In this document: piece by piece, positions 8,434 to 21,596 of the stretch
Position numbering within the stretch: position 1 is the stretch's first letter
Layout: the number at the start of each line of letters is the position of its first letter
Source: Streptomyces spororaveus
GTDB lineage: Bacteria; Actinomycetota; Actinomycetes; Streptomycetales; Streptomycetaceae
Direction of reading: 5' to 3'
Assembly: GCF_016755875.1 (NCBI RefSeq)
Contig: NZ_BNED01000005.1
Coordinates: 6,214,001 to 6,278,000 of the forward strand
Length of the DNA stretch: 64,000 bases
Program-made: the position numbers and the translations under genes
The notes under the pieces: model-generated
What the model was told of the DNA's origin: nothing
Databases searched by the model: none
Seen by the model: the letters and a program-made list of their open reading frames with translations, nothing else

Positions 8434-9996
8434 TCATCCCTTGGGTGAGGTGAGTTCCGTGGCCGCGAGGAGCGCGGCGAGTTCCACGAGGTCGGTGCCG
8501 GCGAGGCGGGGGAGGGCGCAGCCGGAGAGGGTGCGGCAGGCCTCGCGCCAGGCGGCGGGGATCGAGTCGCCGCCGCCGAGTACGCCGGTCAGCGCTCCGG
8601 CCAGGGCGGGCGCGGAGTCCGCGACACGGGACAGGCAGGCGGCGGCCGGTACGGCCTCGGTCATCCTGCCGCGGGCCGCGGTGGCGAGGGCGAGGGCCAC
8701 GGGGACGGTCTCGGCCGCGGCGATCCCGTAGCTGTAGACGTGGTCGACGATCTCGTGTTCGAGGGTGGGGACGATGGCGAAGGCGCCGCCGCCGTCGGTG
8801 CGGGTGCGGGCGAGCCGGACGGCGTGCCGGGCGTTGCGGCCGATCTCGGTGGCCTCGGGGAGCTGGGCGAGGGCGGCATCCACGGCGGCGTCGACGTCGG
8901 GGGTGGTGAGCGCGGTGGCGATGGCGGCCGCCATGGCACGGGCACCGTGCACCCCGTCGCCGTCCTGGGTGTAGCGGGCGTCGAACTCGGCGAGGTCGGC
9001 CGCGGCGCGGGCGTCTCCGGGATGGACGACGGCGAGGACGCAGGCGCGGACGCAGGCGGCGTCGTCGAAGTAGTGCGGGTTGTCGTGGCCGGTGGCGGGC
9101 GGGCGCAGGCCGGTGGCGAGATTGCCGAGGCCGGCGCGGACGGAGATCCGGGCGCGGAGGGGGAGGACGGCGGACTCGACCTCGGGCGCGCGTTCCGCTG
9201 CCGCGGCGACCTCGGAGGCCAGGGCGTTCCACGCGAGGTCGATGGCCGCGCGCATCCTTCTCGACCTGCTGAGGTCGCTGAGGAGGACGCCGGCGGCGGT
9301 GAGCACGGACTCGGCGACGAAGGCGGCCCACTCGGCGTCGTCGGAGGGGCCGAGGCGGAGGGGCTCGGGGGGCTGGTTGAGGGCGATGGGGACGGGGAGG
9401 GTGGTGGTGGCGTTCTGCTCGGCGAAGGTGTCGAGCTCGCGGGTCAGGCGGCGGGTCCACTCGGGCATGCGGCTGGCGCGGTGCCGGGCGGCGGGCCACC
9501 CGGCCGCGTCGCCCGCGGCGAGCCCGAGGAGGAGGCCTTCGATGGGGCGGGCCGGTTTCCCCGCGGGGAGCCCGGCGGACTGCTCCCGGGCCAGGACCCC
9601 GGCCCCGGCCCGGACCACGATCCGGGACCCCGTCCCGGGGGCGGGCGCGAGGACGCCTCCGGCCGCACCCGGGGCCCGCGTCGCCTCGGGCAGTGCCGGC
9701 CCACCCGGGCCCGTACCCGTGACCGGGCCCGCCGGCAGCATGCGCGCCGCCGCCCGGCCGACCGGGGCCGGGCCTAGGGGCTTGGGCTCCGCCGGAGCCG
9801 TCGGCGGGGCCGGCAGGGCGCGTGGCGGCGCCTCGGCGAGGCCCGGTCCGCCCGACTGCGGGCCACCGGAGAGCTGCTCGGCGGGAGCCGGATCCGTGGC
9901 GGGCGGGGGGTTCCGGAGGACCCGCCCGGTCGGGGCGGGGCTCGGCTCGGGCGGGGGCGGGGACGTGGTGGTCACGTCGTCCGGGGAGAGGGTCAT
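8434..9996 (-). CDS. Divergent ADP-ribosylglycohydrolase-like protein, possibly catalytically degenerate (ARH-c)
   Basis: The product is 520 aa from ATG 9996, overlapping the ARH-d stop by 4 nt. The first 160 residues or so are Pro/Ala/Gly-rich and probably disordered. The ARH fold begins at RPIEGLLLGLAAGDAAGWP. The first metal motif is altered to GPSDDAEW. The second, normally G-x-D-x-D-T/S, reads RVADSAPALAGALTG, keeping the helix but only one Asp. Active-site loss or a changed specificity is therefore likely. It may be a regulatory or binding partner of its paralogues; that is inference. Confidence 0.8.
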   Translation of the reverse strand: MTLSPDDVTTTSPPPPEPSPAPTGRVLRNPPPATDPAPAEQLSGGPQSGGPGLAEAPPRALPAPPTAPAEPKPLGPAPVGRAAARMLPAGPVTGTGPGGPALPEATRAPGAAGGVLAPAPGTGSRIVVRAGAGVLAREQSAGLPAGKPARPIEGLLLGLAAGDAAGWPAARHRASRMPEWTRRLTRELDTFAEQNATTTLPVPIALNQPPEPLRLGPSDDAEWAAFVAESVLTAAGVLLSDLSRSRRMRAAIDLAWNALASEVAAAAERAPEVESAVLPLRARISVRAGLGNLATGLRPPATGHDNPHYFDDAACVRACVLAVVHPGDARAAADLAEFDARYTQDGDGVHGARAMAAAIATALTTPDVDAAVDAALAQLPEATEIGRNARHAVRLARTRTDGGGAFAIVPTLEHEIVDHVYSYGIAAAETVPVALALATAARGRMTEAVPAAACLSRVADSAPALAGALTGVLGGGDSIPAAWREACRTLSGCALPRLAGTDLVELAALLAATELTSPKG

Positions 9997-10988
9997 CGGG
10001 CGGCCTCGCATTCCGGGGTGAGGAGGTCCGCGATGTCCAGGACGTGGTAGCCCCGCATCGAGGGGAGGCAGCTGCCGCGGACCGGGCCGATGGCCGAGGA
10101 CCAGGCGGCGGGGATCGCGGCGGCGCCCGACAGCGCGCCGGCCAGGGCGCCCGCCACCGCCGCCGTGGTGTCGGCGTCGCGGCCCATGTTCACCGCGGTG
10201 AGGACGGAGGACGGGAAGTCGCCCCGGCACGCGGCGAACGCCCCGAAGGCCAGGCCGACCGCCTCCGGGGCCAGGTCCGTCCACGGGTAGCCGCCGATGA
10301 CCACCGCCGAGCGCACCGCACGTTCACCCCGCGGGGCGGCGGTGACCGCCCGGCGCAGGGAGCGGGCCGTCCAGGAGTCGGACGGGATGACGGACAGGGC
10401 CGCCGACACCACCGAGGCCGGGGAGCCCCCGGCCATGGCCGCGGCCACGCCCGCCGCGACCGCCTGGCCGCCGTAGATGCCCTCGCCGTCGTGGCTGACC
10501 GAGCCGTCGATGGCGACGAGCCGGGCCGCTTCCGCGGGCCGGCCCGCGGCGAAGACGCCGAACGGCGCGGCCCGCATGGCCAGGCCGTCGGACCAGGCGT
10601 GCCGGTGCTGCGCCGAGATGGGCGCGGCCAGGCCCCGGCGGAGGTTCTCCAGGGTGCCGCGCTCCGAGAACCCGGCGCCCCGGAACGGCCCTTCGTCCAG
10701 GTCGGCGATCCAGTGGTGCCAGGCCCGCTCCACGTGGGAGACGGTGAGCGCCGAGCCGTGCCGGGCCAGCAGCAGCCCCGAGAAGATCGCGTACTCGGTG
10801 TCGTCCGTGCCCGCGGGGTCCTCGGACACGAACCCCTCGATGCGGCCCCATCTGGCCCGGATCTCCGACGGCTTCATGTTCTCGGCGGGGGCGCCCAGCG
10901 CGTCGCCCACCGCGAGTCCGAGAAGAGCGCCCCTGGCCCGTTCGAGGAGGACCTGCGGATTGCATGCAATCAGCTTCACCGGCTCCAT
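9993..10988 (-). CDS. ADP-ribosylglycohydrolase family protein, first gene of operon (ARH-d)
   Basis: The product is 331 aa. ATG 10988 is chosen because GGGAGAGG lies about 6 nt upstream on the minus strand; further upstream in-frame starts lack support. Canonical motifs are present: ARGALLGLAVGDALGAPAEN, GTDDTEYA for the first metal site and NMGRDADTTAAVAGALAGA for the second. It is the closest of the four to classical ARH/DraG and is predicted to bind two Mg2+ ions. It leads a minus-strand operon (ARH-d, -c, -b, -a, PfkB kinase, CoA-transferase, CitE-like lyase). The 250-bp gap to the divergent VIT1 gene must hold the promoter, but I could not identify a clear -10/-35 pair. Confidence 0.92.
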   Translation of the reverse strand: MEPVKLIACNPQVLLERARGALLGLAVGDALGAPAENMKPSEIRARWGRIEGFVSEDPAGTDDTEYAIFSGLLLARHGSALTVSHVERAWHHWIADLDEGPFRGAGFSERGTLENLRRGLAAPISAQHRHAWSDGLAMRAAPFGVFAAGRPAEAARLVAIDGSVSHDGEGIYGGQAVAAGVAAAMAGGSPASVVSAALSVIPSDSWTARSLRRAVTAAPRGERAVRSAVVIGGYPWTDLAPEAVGLAFGAFAACRGDFPSSVLTAVNMGRDADTTAAVAGALAGALSGAAAIPAAWSSAIGPVRGSCLPSMRGYHVLDIADLLTPECEAAR

Positions 10989-11238
10989 GGCGCGCCTCTC
11001 CCACATTGGATGGGGCTCATCATGAGCCCTTGGGGGATTTGTGCCATGGCATGTGGTTTGTCGCTCGTCGCGAAACACCCCGAGAACACCCCCGTCACCC
11101 GGTCGCCGACCCACAAAAGCCCAGGTAAGTACGGCCTTCCTTGCTGGCGGGCGGCAGAAATCGTGCGTAGTTTCGAGGTGTTCAGGGGGAGCGGGACGAC
11201 CCACGCCGTCCGTACGCACATTTGGGGAGATTCCACGC

Positions 11239-11970
11239 ATGTCCATCATCGACATCGAAGCACCGCTGCACACCGCGCACCGTGACAACCACACCCACCG
11301 CGACGTCAACGGTGGATGGCTGCGGCCGGCCGTCTTCGGGGCCATGGACGGGCTCGTCTCCAACCTCGCCCTGATGACCGGTGTGGCCGGCGGCGCCGTC
11401 GCCCCGCAGACCGTCGTCATCACCGGGCTGGCGGGTCTCGCGGCCGGCGCCTTCTCGATGGCGGCCGGCGAATACACCTCCGTCGCCTCGCAGCGCGAAC
11501 TGGTCCTCGCCGAACTGGACGTGGAGCGCCAGCAGTTGCGCAAGCACCCGGTCGACGAGATGGAGGAGCTCGCCGAGCTCTACGTCTCCCGCGGGGTCGA
11601 GCCGTCGCTCGCCCGTGAGGTCGCCATGCAGCTGTCGCGCGATCCCGAGCAGGCGCTGGAGATCCACGCCCGCGAGGAGCTCGGGATCGACCCCGACGAC
11701 CTGCCCTCGCCGCTGGTCGCCGCGGTCTCGTCCTTCGGTTCCTTCGCGCTGGGTGCGCTGCTGCCCGTACTGCCGTACCTGCTCGGTGCCACGGCCCTGT
11801 GGCCCGCGGTGCTGCTCGCGCTGGTCGGCCTCTTCGCCTGCGGTGCGGTCGTCTCCCGGGTCACCGCCCGGTCCTGGTGGTACAGCGGCGTACGCCAGCT
11901 GGTCCTGGGTGGCGCGGCCGCCGGTGTGACGTACATCCTGGGAACCTGGATCGGCGCAGCCATAGGCTGA
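11239..11970 (+). CDS. VIT1/CCC1-family membrane transporter (iron/manganese)
   Basis: The protein is 243 aa from ATG 11239 with GGGGAGA about 8 nt upstream. It has the VIT1 layout: TM1-2 (FGAMDGLVSNLALMTGVAGG, then a Gly/Ala-rich segment ending GAFSMAAGEYTSVASQRE), a soluble acidic helical segment rich in Glu at about residues 90-155, and three C-terminal TMs. MAAGEY and the Glu-rich segment match the metal-binding region of the family, which exports or sequesters Fe2+ or Mn2+. It is divergent from the ARH operon and monocistronic. Ion specificity is unknown. Confidence 0.9.
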   Translation: MSIIDIEAPLHTAHRDNHTHRDVNGGWLRPAVFGAMDGLVSNLALMTGVAGGAVAPQTVVITGLAGLAAGAFSMAAGEYTSVASQRELVLAELDVERQQLRKHPVDEMEELAELYVSRGVEPSLAREVAMQLSRDPEQALEIHAREELGIDPDDLPSPLVAAVSSFGSFALGALLPVLPYLLGATALWPAVLLALVGLFACGAVVSRVTARSWWYSGVRQLVLGGAAAGVTYILGTWIGAAIG

Positions 11971-12286
11971 CCGCCCCTGGAGTGAGACACTATGCAGTAC
12001 GCAACATAAGTAGTCCGTTACCCGGCGGTTTCGAATCCGTGTCCGCCGGGAATCACACCAGGGCTCCGGGCAACGATGCCCGCCCTGCACCGGGACCTCC
12101 GCCTCGCGCGATACCTCCGTAGAGCGCCGCGAAAGTCCCCTCTTTCTGCCTCGTGCAGTCCGCATGCTGGAATGGCGTATCCGCTTCTCGGGATTGTCGT
12201 CATCATGTAATCTGCACGAAATTTCGCAGAGGGCCAACGTCGTCCCTCGGCTATGCACATATGCCACGACGACGACGGGAGAGCCG
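11971..12286 (+). promoter_or_regulatory. gltB upstream region with a possible GlnR-type box
   Basis: No gene is seen in these 316 bases. At 12207-12222, GTAAT-CTGCAC-GAAAT has the layout of a GlnR box (gTnAc - 6 nt - GaAAc), deviating only in the final C of each half. It overlaps the palindrome CGAAATTTCG at 12217-12226. A clear ribosome-binding site, GGGAGAG, lies 3-4 nt before the gltB ATG at 12287. GlnR control of gltB here is inference. Confidence 0.4.
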
Positions 12287-16877
<4,591 letters not shown>

Positions 16878-16885
<8 letters not shown>

Positions 16886-18338
16886 CCCGAAGGGCTTCCT
16901 CACCACCCCCCGCGAGACCGCCTGCACCCGTCCCGTAGCCGACCGGCTGAAGGACTGGAACGAGGTCTACGTCCCGGGCTCGCTGCTCCCGATCATCAGC
17001 AAGCAGGCCGGCCGCTGCATGGACTGCGGCATCCCGTTCTGCCACAACGGGTGTCCGCTCGGGAACCTGATCCCGGAGTGGAACGACTTCTCGTACCGCG
17101 AGGACTGGACCGCCGCGTCGGAGCGCCTGCACGCGACGAACAACTTCCCGGAGTTCACCGGGCGGCTGTGCCCGGCCCCCTGCGAGTCGGCGTGCGTGCT
17201 CGGCATCAACCAGCCCGCCGTGACCATCAAGAACGTCGAAGTCTCGATCATCGACAAGGCGTGGGACAACGGCGACGTCACCCCGCAGGCGCCGGAGCGG
17301 CTGTCCGGCAAGACGGCCGCCGTCATCGGCTCGGGCCCGGCGGGACTCGCCGCCGCCCAGCAGCTGACCCGGGCCGGCCACACCGTCGTCGTGTACGAGC
17401 GCGCGGACCGCATCGGCGGCCTGCTGCGCTACGGCATCCCCGAGTTCAAGATGGAGAAGGTGCACATCAACCGCCGCATCGAGCAGATGCGCGCGGAGGG
17501 CACCAAGTTCCGCACCGGCGTCGAGGTCGGCCGCGACATCACCGCCACCGACCTGCGCAAGCGGTTCGACGCGGTGGTCGTCGCGGCGGGCGCGACCGTC
17601 TCCCGCGACCTGCCGGTCCCGGGCCGCGAGCTCAACGGCATCCACTTCGCGATGGAGTACCTGCCGCTCGCCAACAAGGTCCAGGAGGGCGACTTCATGG
17701 CGCCCCCCATCACGGCCGAGGGCAAGCACGTGGTCGTCATCGGCGGCGGCGACACCGGCGCGGACTGCGTGGGCACCGCCCACCGCCAGGGCGCGGCCTC
17801 GGTCACGCAGCTGGAGATCATGCCCAAGCCGGGCGAGGACCGTAACTCCAACCAGCCGTGGCCGACCTTCCCGATGCTCTACAAGGTCACCTCGGCCCAC
17901 GAGGAGGGCGGCGAGCGGGTCTACTCCGTCTCCACCACCCACTTCGAGGGCGACGAGGACGGCAACGTCCAGGCCCTCCACCTGGTCGAGGTCGCCTTCG
18001 AGGACGGCAAGCTCGTCCAGAAGCCGGGCACCGAGCGCGTCCTCCCCGCGCAGCTGGTCACCCTGGCGATGGGCTTCACGGGCACGGACCAGGCGAACGG
18101 TCTGGTCCAGCAGTTCGGCCTGGAGCTGGACGCCCGCGGCAACATCGACCGCGACGCCTCCTACGCGACCAACGTGGACGGCGTCTTCGTCGCCGGCGAC
18201 GCGGGCCGCGGCCAGTCGCTCATCGTCTGGGCCATCGCGGAAGGCCGCTCGGCCGCCCGCGGCGTGGACCGCTTCCTGACCGGCAGCAGCGCCCTCCCGT
18301 ACCCGGTCAAGCCGACGGACCGCTCGCTGACGGTGTAG
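16878..18338 (+). CDS. gltD: Glutamate synthase (NADPH) small subunit
   Basis: The product is 486 aa and starts inside the end of gltB, so the two subunits are translationally coupled. The N-terminal domain has the cysteines of two [4Fe-4S] clusters ([15 protein letters not shown] and [10 protein letters not shown]). The FAD Rossmann motif is [15 protein letters not shown] and the NADPH motif [15 protein letters not shown]. The C-terminal [17 protein letters not shown] closes the FAD site. It passes electrons from NADPH through FAD and Fe-S clusters to GltB. It is last in the operon; two hairpins follow. Confidence 0.97.
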
Positions 18339-18351
18339 CACCGCCGGCACC

Positions 18352-18371
18352 CCCGCCCCGCGAAGGGCGGG
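18352..18371 (+). terminator. gltD terminator hairpin
   Basis: CCCGCCC 18352-18358 pairs with GGGCGGG 18365-18371 around CGCGAA, 14 nt after the gltD stop. A further dyad, TCCGTACA/TGTACGGA at 18385-18404, lies next to it and could be an operator or a second hairpin. Confidence 0.65.
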
Positions 18372-18412
18372 ACCCCTCATACGGTCCGTACAACGGTGTA
18401 CGGAACACCCGA

Positions 18413-18456
18413 CACAGCGCCCGCCACGTCCCCGACCAGGGGTGGCGGGCGCTGTG
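18413..18456. repeat. 40-bp duplicated hairpin, copy 1 (left edge of the 18.4-21.6 kb patch)
   Basis: A 15-bp perfect stem, CACAGCGCCCGCCAC with GTGGCGGGCGCTGTG, is closed further by an inner CCCC/GGGG pairing. The 40 bases 18415-18454 recur without mismatch at 21599-21638. It can act as a bidirectional terminator. Being nearly self-complementary, the two copies are both direct and inverted repeats of each other. Confidence 0.85.
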
Positions 18457-18556
18457 GCGTTGAGTAGTCGTATCAATGCGTTCCGCTGAACCGTCGCTGC
18501 GGCCGGGACTACGCTTTTCGCGGAGCGAGGGCACTGCGGAGGCGGGGAGTTGGCTC

Positions 18557-19393
18557 ATGGCCAAGCCGAATGACGAGGGTGGGGCGCAGACGCCGGAGGA
18601 GTTCGCCCGCGAGGAGCTGCGGGGGAAGCGCGAGGCGGCGGGGCTGACCCAGGAAGGGCTGGGCGAGCGCATCTTCGCCACGGGGGCGTACGTCGGGATG
18701 ATGGAGAGCGGGCGTCGTCGGCTGCGCCCCGAGATCGCCAGGCTCATCGACCGGGAGCTCGACACGGGGGACTACTTCTTCCGTCTGGCCAGGGCGTTCA
18801 AATCCAAGCACAGCGAATACTTCGCCGCCGCGGCCGAGTTGGAAGGACTGGCGACGGCCCTCTACGAGTACGCCCCCACCCTGGTTCCGGGGCTGCTCCA
18901 GACGGAGGCCTATGCCCGGGCGGTGATCCGGGCCGCCAAGCCGACTGCGCTTGCCGAGCGTGTTGACGCCCTGGTCGCGGCACGCATCGAACGCGCACGA
19001 CTTCTCGTCGATCCGGAAACCCCTGAGATGTGGGTGGTCCTGCACGAGTCGGTGCTGCGCACAGCGGTAGGAGGCCCTGCTGTGATGGCGGCTCAGTTGC
19101 GGCACATCGCTTCGTACGCCCGTGCCCACCGGATCACCGTGCAGGTCGTGCCGTTCGCGGCCGGGGCCCATGGAGCGCTGGGTTCGATGATGACCATCAT
19201 GCAGTTCACCGACGCGCCCGATGTGGCGTACACCGAGGGCCCCCACTCAGGGCAGCTGCTCGACTATCCGGCCCTGGTTCAGCGCTACTGGAGGTCATAC
19301 GATCTTGCCAGGGCCGCTGCGCTGTCGCCGGAGGTGTCCCTGACCCTGATCGAGTCGGTGGCGGAGGAGTACGCGACGTGCGTGCAGACGTGA
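18557..19393 (+). CDS. XRE-family regulator with DUF5753 (Scr1-type)
   Basis: The protein is 278 aa from ATG 18557, with GGCGGGGAG 8-16 nt upstream. The N-terminal helix-turn-helix spans about residues 15-70 ([31 protein letters not shown]). The rest is the DUF5753 ligand-binding-like domain ([55 protein letters not shown]). Such regulators are abundant in Streptomyces and are paired with a DUF397 protein, as here; some pairs control antibiotic production and development or behave like toxin-antitoxin modules. It overlaps the DUF397 gene. Target genes are unknown. Confidence 0.93.
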   Translation: MAKPNDEGGAQTPEEFAREELRGKREAAGLTQEGLGERIFATGAYVGMMESGRRRLRPEIARLIDRELDTGDYFFRLARAFKSKHSEYFAAAAELEGLATALYEYAPTLVPGLLQTEAYARAVIRAAKPTALAERVDALVAARIERARLLVDPETPEMWVVLHESVLRTAVGGPAVMAAQLRHIASYARAHRITVQVVPFAAGAHGALGSMMTIMQFTDAPDVAYTEGPHSGQLLDYPALVQRYWRSYDLARAAALSPEVSLTLIESVAEEYATCVQT

Positions 19394-19578
19394 ACGGCCT
19401 GTCCTGGCGCAAGTCCTCGTACAGCAACGGAGACGGCGGCAGCTGCGTCGAGGTGTCCGACGACCTCCCCGGCATCGTCCCGGTCCGCGACAGCAAGCTG
19501 GCCGGCGCCGGGCCGGTCCTGCTCTTCCCCGCCGCCGTATGGGCTCCGTTCATCCAGGCTGTGCAGGGCCGAGCCTGA
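19378..19578 (+). CDS. DUF397 small protein
   Basis: The product is 66 aa. GTG 19378 is preferred because GGAGGAG lies 8 nt upstream; GTG 19390 would give a 4-nt overlap but lacks a spaced ribosome-binding site. The sequence has the DUF397 hallmarks: [32 protein letters not shown] and the ending [16 protein letters not shown]397 proteins are partners of the adjacent XRE/DUF5753 regulators. The 3' end runs tail-to-tail into the fragment of a GntR/UTRA gene on the other strand. Confidence 0.9.
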   Translation: MRADVNGLSWRKSSYSNGDGGSCVEVSDDLPGIVPVRDSKLAGAGPVLLFPAAVWAPFIQAVQGRA

Positions 19579-19786
19579 TCTCGTAGCGCAACTGCTGGCG
19601 TCCGGCCGGCATGAGCATCACGTCCGCCTGGATGGGGCGGTCCCCGGCGTCGTAGGTGGTGCGGGTCAGGCGCAGGACCGGTTCACCCGCCCCGAGACGC
19701 AGTCGCTCACGTTCCTCTTCGCGCGGGATCTGCGACGTCACGGCCTCCACGACCCGCACGCCGACGTGCCTCAGGTGGTATTGCCT
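19550..19786 (-). pseudogene. GntR/UTRA regulator, 3' fragment of a split gene
   Basis: This fragment encodes the second half of a UTRA ligand-binding domain (VRVVEAVTSQIPREEERERL, then RLGAGEPVLRLTRTTYD, then [18 protein letters not shown]) and the natural stop. The first half lies at 21170-21533 on the same strand, about 1.4 kb away; joined, they form one continuous UTRA domain. In the reading frame here it is preceded by transposase-derived sequence. It is non-functional alone and overlaps the 3' end of the DUF397 gene by 29 bases. Confidence 0.8.
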
Positions 19787-19788
19787 CG

Positions 19789-20020
19789 TCAGGTTGGGAC
19801 GCGGCTTGCGGGTGGTTTGCCTGCGAGTGCGGTGTGTCCGCGGTGGTGATTGTAGGAGTGGAGCCGGCCGGCGAACGCTTCGCGGCGTTCGATGTCTGAC
19901 CGGTAGGGGCGGGCGTAGGCCCATTCGTCGAGCAGGGTGCGGTTGAAGCGTTCGACCTTGCCGCTGGTCTGGGGCCGGTAGGGCCCGGTTCGTCGCCCGG
20001 GTGCGGAGCAGGCGTCTCGG
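19789..20020 (-). mobile_element. IS481-type transposase remnant (C-terminal 70 or so residues)
   Basis: The translated minus strand reads TGPYRPQTSGKVERFNRTLL followed by DEWAYARPYRSD and YNHHRGHTALAGKPPASRVP, the end of the DDE integrase core of IS481-like transposases. The catalytic Glu region and the C-terminus are present; the HTH and first two Asp blocks are missing. The last residues (NLTRQY) are in a different frame, so there is also a frameshift. No terminal inverted repeats were recognised. It is a decayed insertion sequence. Confidence 0.85.
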
Positions 20021-20062
20021 CTCTCGGCGGGGGCGGCGGGCTGGTCTGCTGCCGGGAATCGG

Positions 20063-20134
20063 ATCGCCATCAACGAGGTTGGTGGGGATGAGCCGTTGAT
20101 CGCCATCAACGGGGTTGGTGGGGATGAGCCGTTA
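20063..20134. repeat. 36-bp tandem duplication
   Basis: Two adjacent copies (20063-20098 and 20099-20134) start ATCGCCATCAACG and end GGGGATGAGCCGTT, with three base differences. The second copy ends 10 bases before the oxidoreductase start codon. The duplication lies between the transposase remnant and qor, so it may be a recombination scar and may contain the promoter region of qor. Confidence 0.85.
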
Positions 20135-20144
20135 TTGGAGGGCC

Positions 20145-21155
20145 ATGCGAGCGATTCAGGTGTACGAAGTGGGCGGTCCCGAGGTGCTGCAGGAGGCCAC
20201 GGTGGACCAGCCGCGGCCGGGTCCCGGCGAGGCGGTCGTGGAGGTCGCCGCATCCGGGGTCAACTTCCTCGACGTCTACCACCGCGAAGGCCGGTACAGC
20301 CTCCCGCTGCCCTTCACCCCGGGCGCCGAGGGCGCCGGCACGGTCGTCGAAGTCGGACCCGGCGTCGCTGACGTCGCAGTGGGGGACCGGGTCGGTTGGG
20401 TGGAGATTCCCGGTACGTATGCCGAGCGGGCCGTCGTGGACTCCTCCCGGCTGGTGCCGCTGCCCGACGACATCGGCTTCGAGACAGCCGCCGCCGTGCT
20501 CCTCCAAGGCATGACCGCGCACTATCTCGTCAAGGACGCCTACCCGGTTCAGGGGGGCGACACGGTGCTCGTGCATGCGGCTGCTGGCGGCATGGGGCTG
20601 CTTTTGACCCAGCTCATCACCCATCTCGGCGGCAGGGTGATCGGCACGACGTCGACTACGGCGAAGGCCGGGCTGGCGAAGCGTGCCGGGGCCGCTGAGG
20701 TGATTCTTTCCTCCGCGGTCGACGATCTCGCAGCCGAGGTGAGGCGGCTCAACGGCGGTCAGGGACTGCCGGTTGTCTTCGACGGCGTCGGCGCGCACAC
20801 CTTCGATGCGAGCCTCGCCAGCCTGCGAACCCGCGGCCATCTCGTGCTCTTCGGCGCGGCAAGTGGTGCCGTGCCGCCGTTCGATCCGATGCGGCTCGCC
20901 CACGGCGGTTCGCTGACCCTGATCCGGCCCAGCCTCGGGGACTTCATCGCCGATCGGTCCGAACTGCTCCGACGGGCCGCCGATGTGTTCGAGTGGGTGC
21001 GCTCCAAGGCGCTCGAGGTCACCGTAACGGGCCGCTACGCATTGTCCGAGGCCGCCCAGGCCCACAGCGATCTGGAGGCTCGGCGTACCACCGGCAAGCT
21101 GCTCCTCGTACCCGATGCGGCCGCTGTCGGACGCCGCGAGGAGACGCAGAGCTGA
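20145..21155 (+). CDS. NAD(P)H:quinone oxidoreductase, zinc-independent MDR family
   Basis: The product is 336 aa from ATG 20145 with GGAGG just upstream. The N-terminal GroES-like domain (MRAIQVYEVGGPEVL, SGVNFLDVYHREG, PGAEGAGTVVEVG) lacks zinc-binding cysteines, as in quinone oxidoreductase. The Rossmann domain has the motif HAAAGGMGLLLTQL. The family reduces quinones with NADPH by one-electron transfer. It sits on the plus strand inside the DNA that splits the GntR/UTRA gene, so it was probably acquired with, or moved by, the insertion. It seems intact; all family blocks are present. Confidence 0.9.
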   Translation: MRAIQVYEVGGPEVLQEATVDQPRPGPGEAVVEVAASGVNFLDVYHREGRYSLPLPFTPGAEGAGTVVEVGPGVADVAVGDRVGWVEIPGTYAERAVVDSSRLVPLPDDIGFETAAAVLLQGMTAHYLVKDAYPVQGGDTVLVHAAAGGMGLLLTQLITHLGGRVIGTTSTTAKAGLAKRAGAAEVILSSAVDDLAAEVRRLNGGQGLPVVFDGVGAHTFDASLASLRTRGHLVLFGAASGAVPPFDPMRLAHGGSLTLIRPSLGDFIADRSELLRRAADVFEWVRSKALEVTVTGRYALSEAAQAHSDLEARRTTGKLLLVPDAAAVGRREETQS

Positions 21156-21169
21156 TCGCGGGTGACGAG

Positions 21170-21533
21170 ATCGGGGATCTTGGAGACTGAGGCCCAGGGC
21201 GGCCGGCAGCGTCACGGCGTCGCCGCGGATCTTCGCCGCGCCGGCGAGCGCCGTGCCGACGGCGATGTCCCTGGGGTAGTACGTGTCGGTCAACTCCGTC
21301 GGCTCGTAGTCGAGTTCGATCAGCCTGTGTCGCGTTGCGACCGTACTTCCGGCCGCCGGCCCGAGCATGAGGGCGACGCGGGCGGGGGCTACCACCTCTC
21401 CGGCATGCAGGATGCGCCGACTGCCCCGCCGTCCTGCTGTCGCGGCCTCCTCCGTCCACGCGTCCGCCGCGCCCGGCGGCTGGGCGGTCAGATACGGCAT
21501 CGACCTACTGGTCCACTCACCGCCGCTCACCAT
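21170..21533 (-). pseudogene. GntR/UTRA regulator, 5' fragment of a split gene
   Basis: From ATG 21533 (GTG 21530 possible) the minus strand encodes the N-terminal part of the short UTRA-type GntR protein: GEWTSRSMPYL, DAWTEEAATAGRRGSRRILH, VATRHRLIELDYEPTELTD, TYYPRDIAVGTALAG, KIRGDAVTLPAALGLS. Homology stops at about 21170, where unrelated antisense-of-qor sequence begins. The remainder is found at 19550-19786. No DNA-binding winged helix is seen upstream; some Streptomyces members of this group lack it. Confidence 0.78.
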
Positions 21534-21596
21534 GCCTCCCACACCTGAAGCCCGCTCCGTCGACTCCGCGCTATGCGACGGAGCCCGGCTTCAAGT

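Noticed and set aside
2614..10988. ARH operon as a toxin-antitoxin or phage-defence island
   Set aside because: No ADP-ribosyltransferase toxin, nuclease or mobile-element signs; flanked by core genes. A metabolic role fits the kinase and CoA genes better.
18557..19578. XRE/DUF397 pair as a classical toxin-antitoxin system
   Set aside because: DUF397 proteins are not established toxins and the pair is a common Streptomyces regulatory module.
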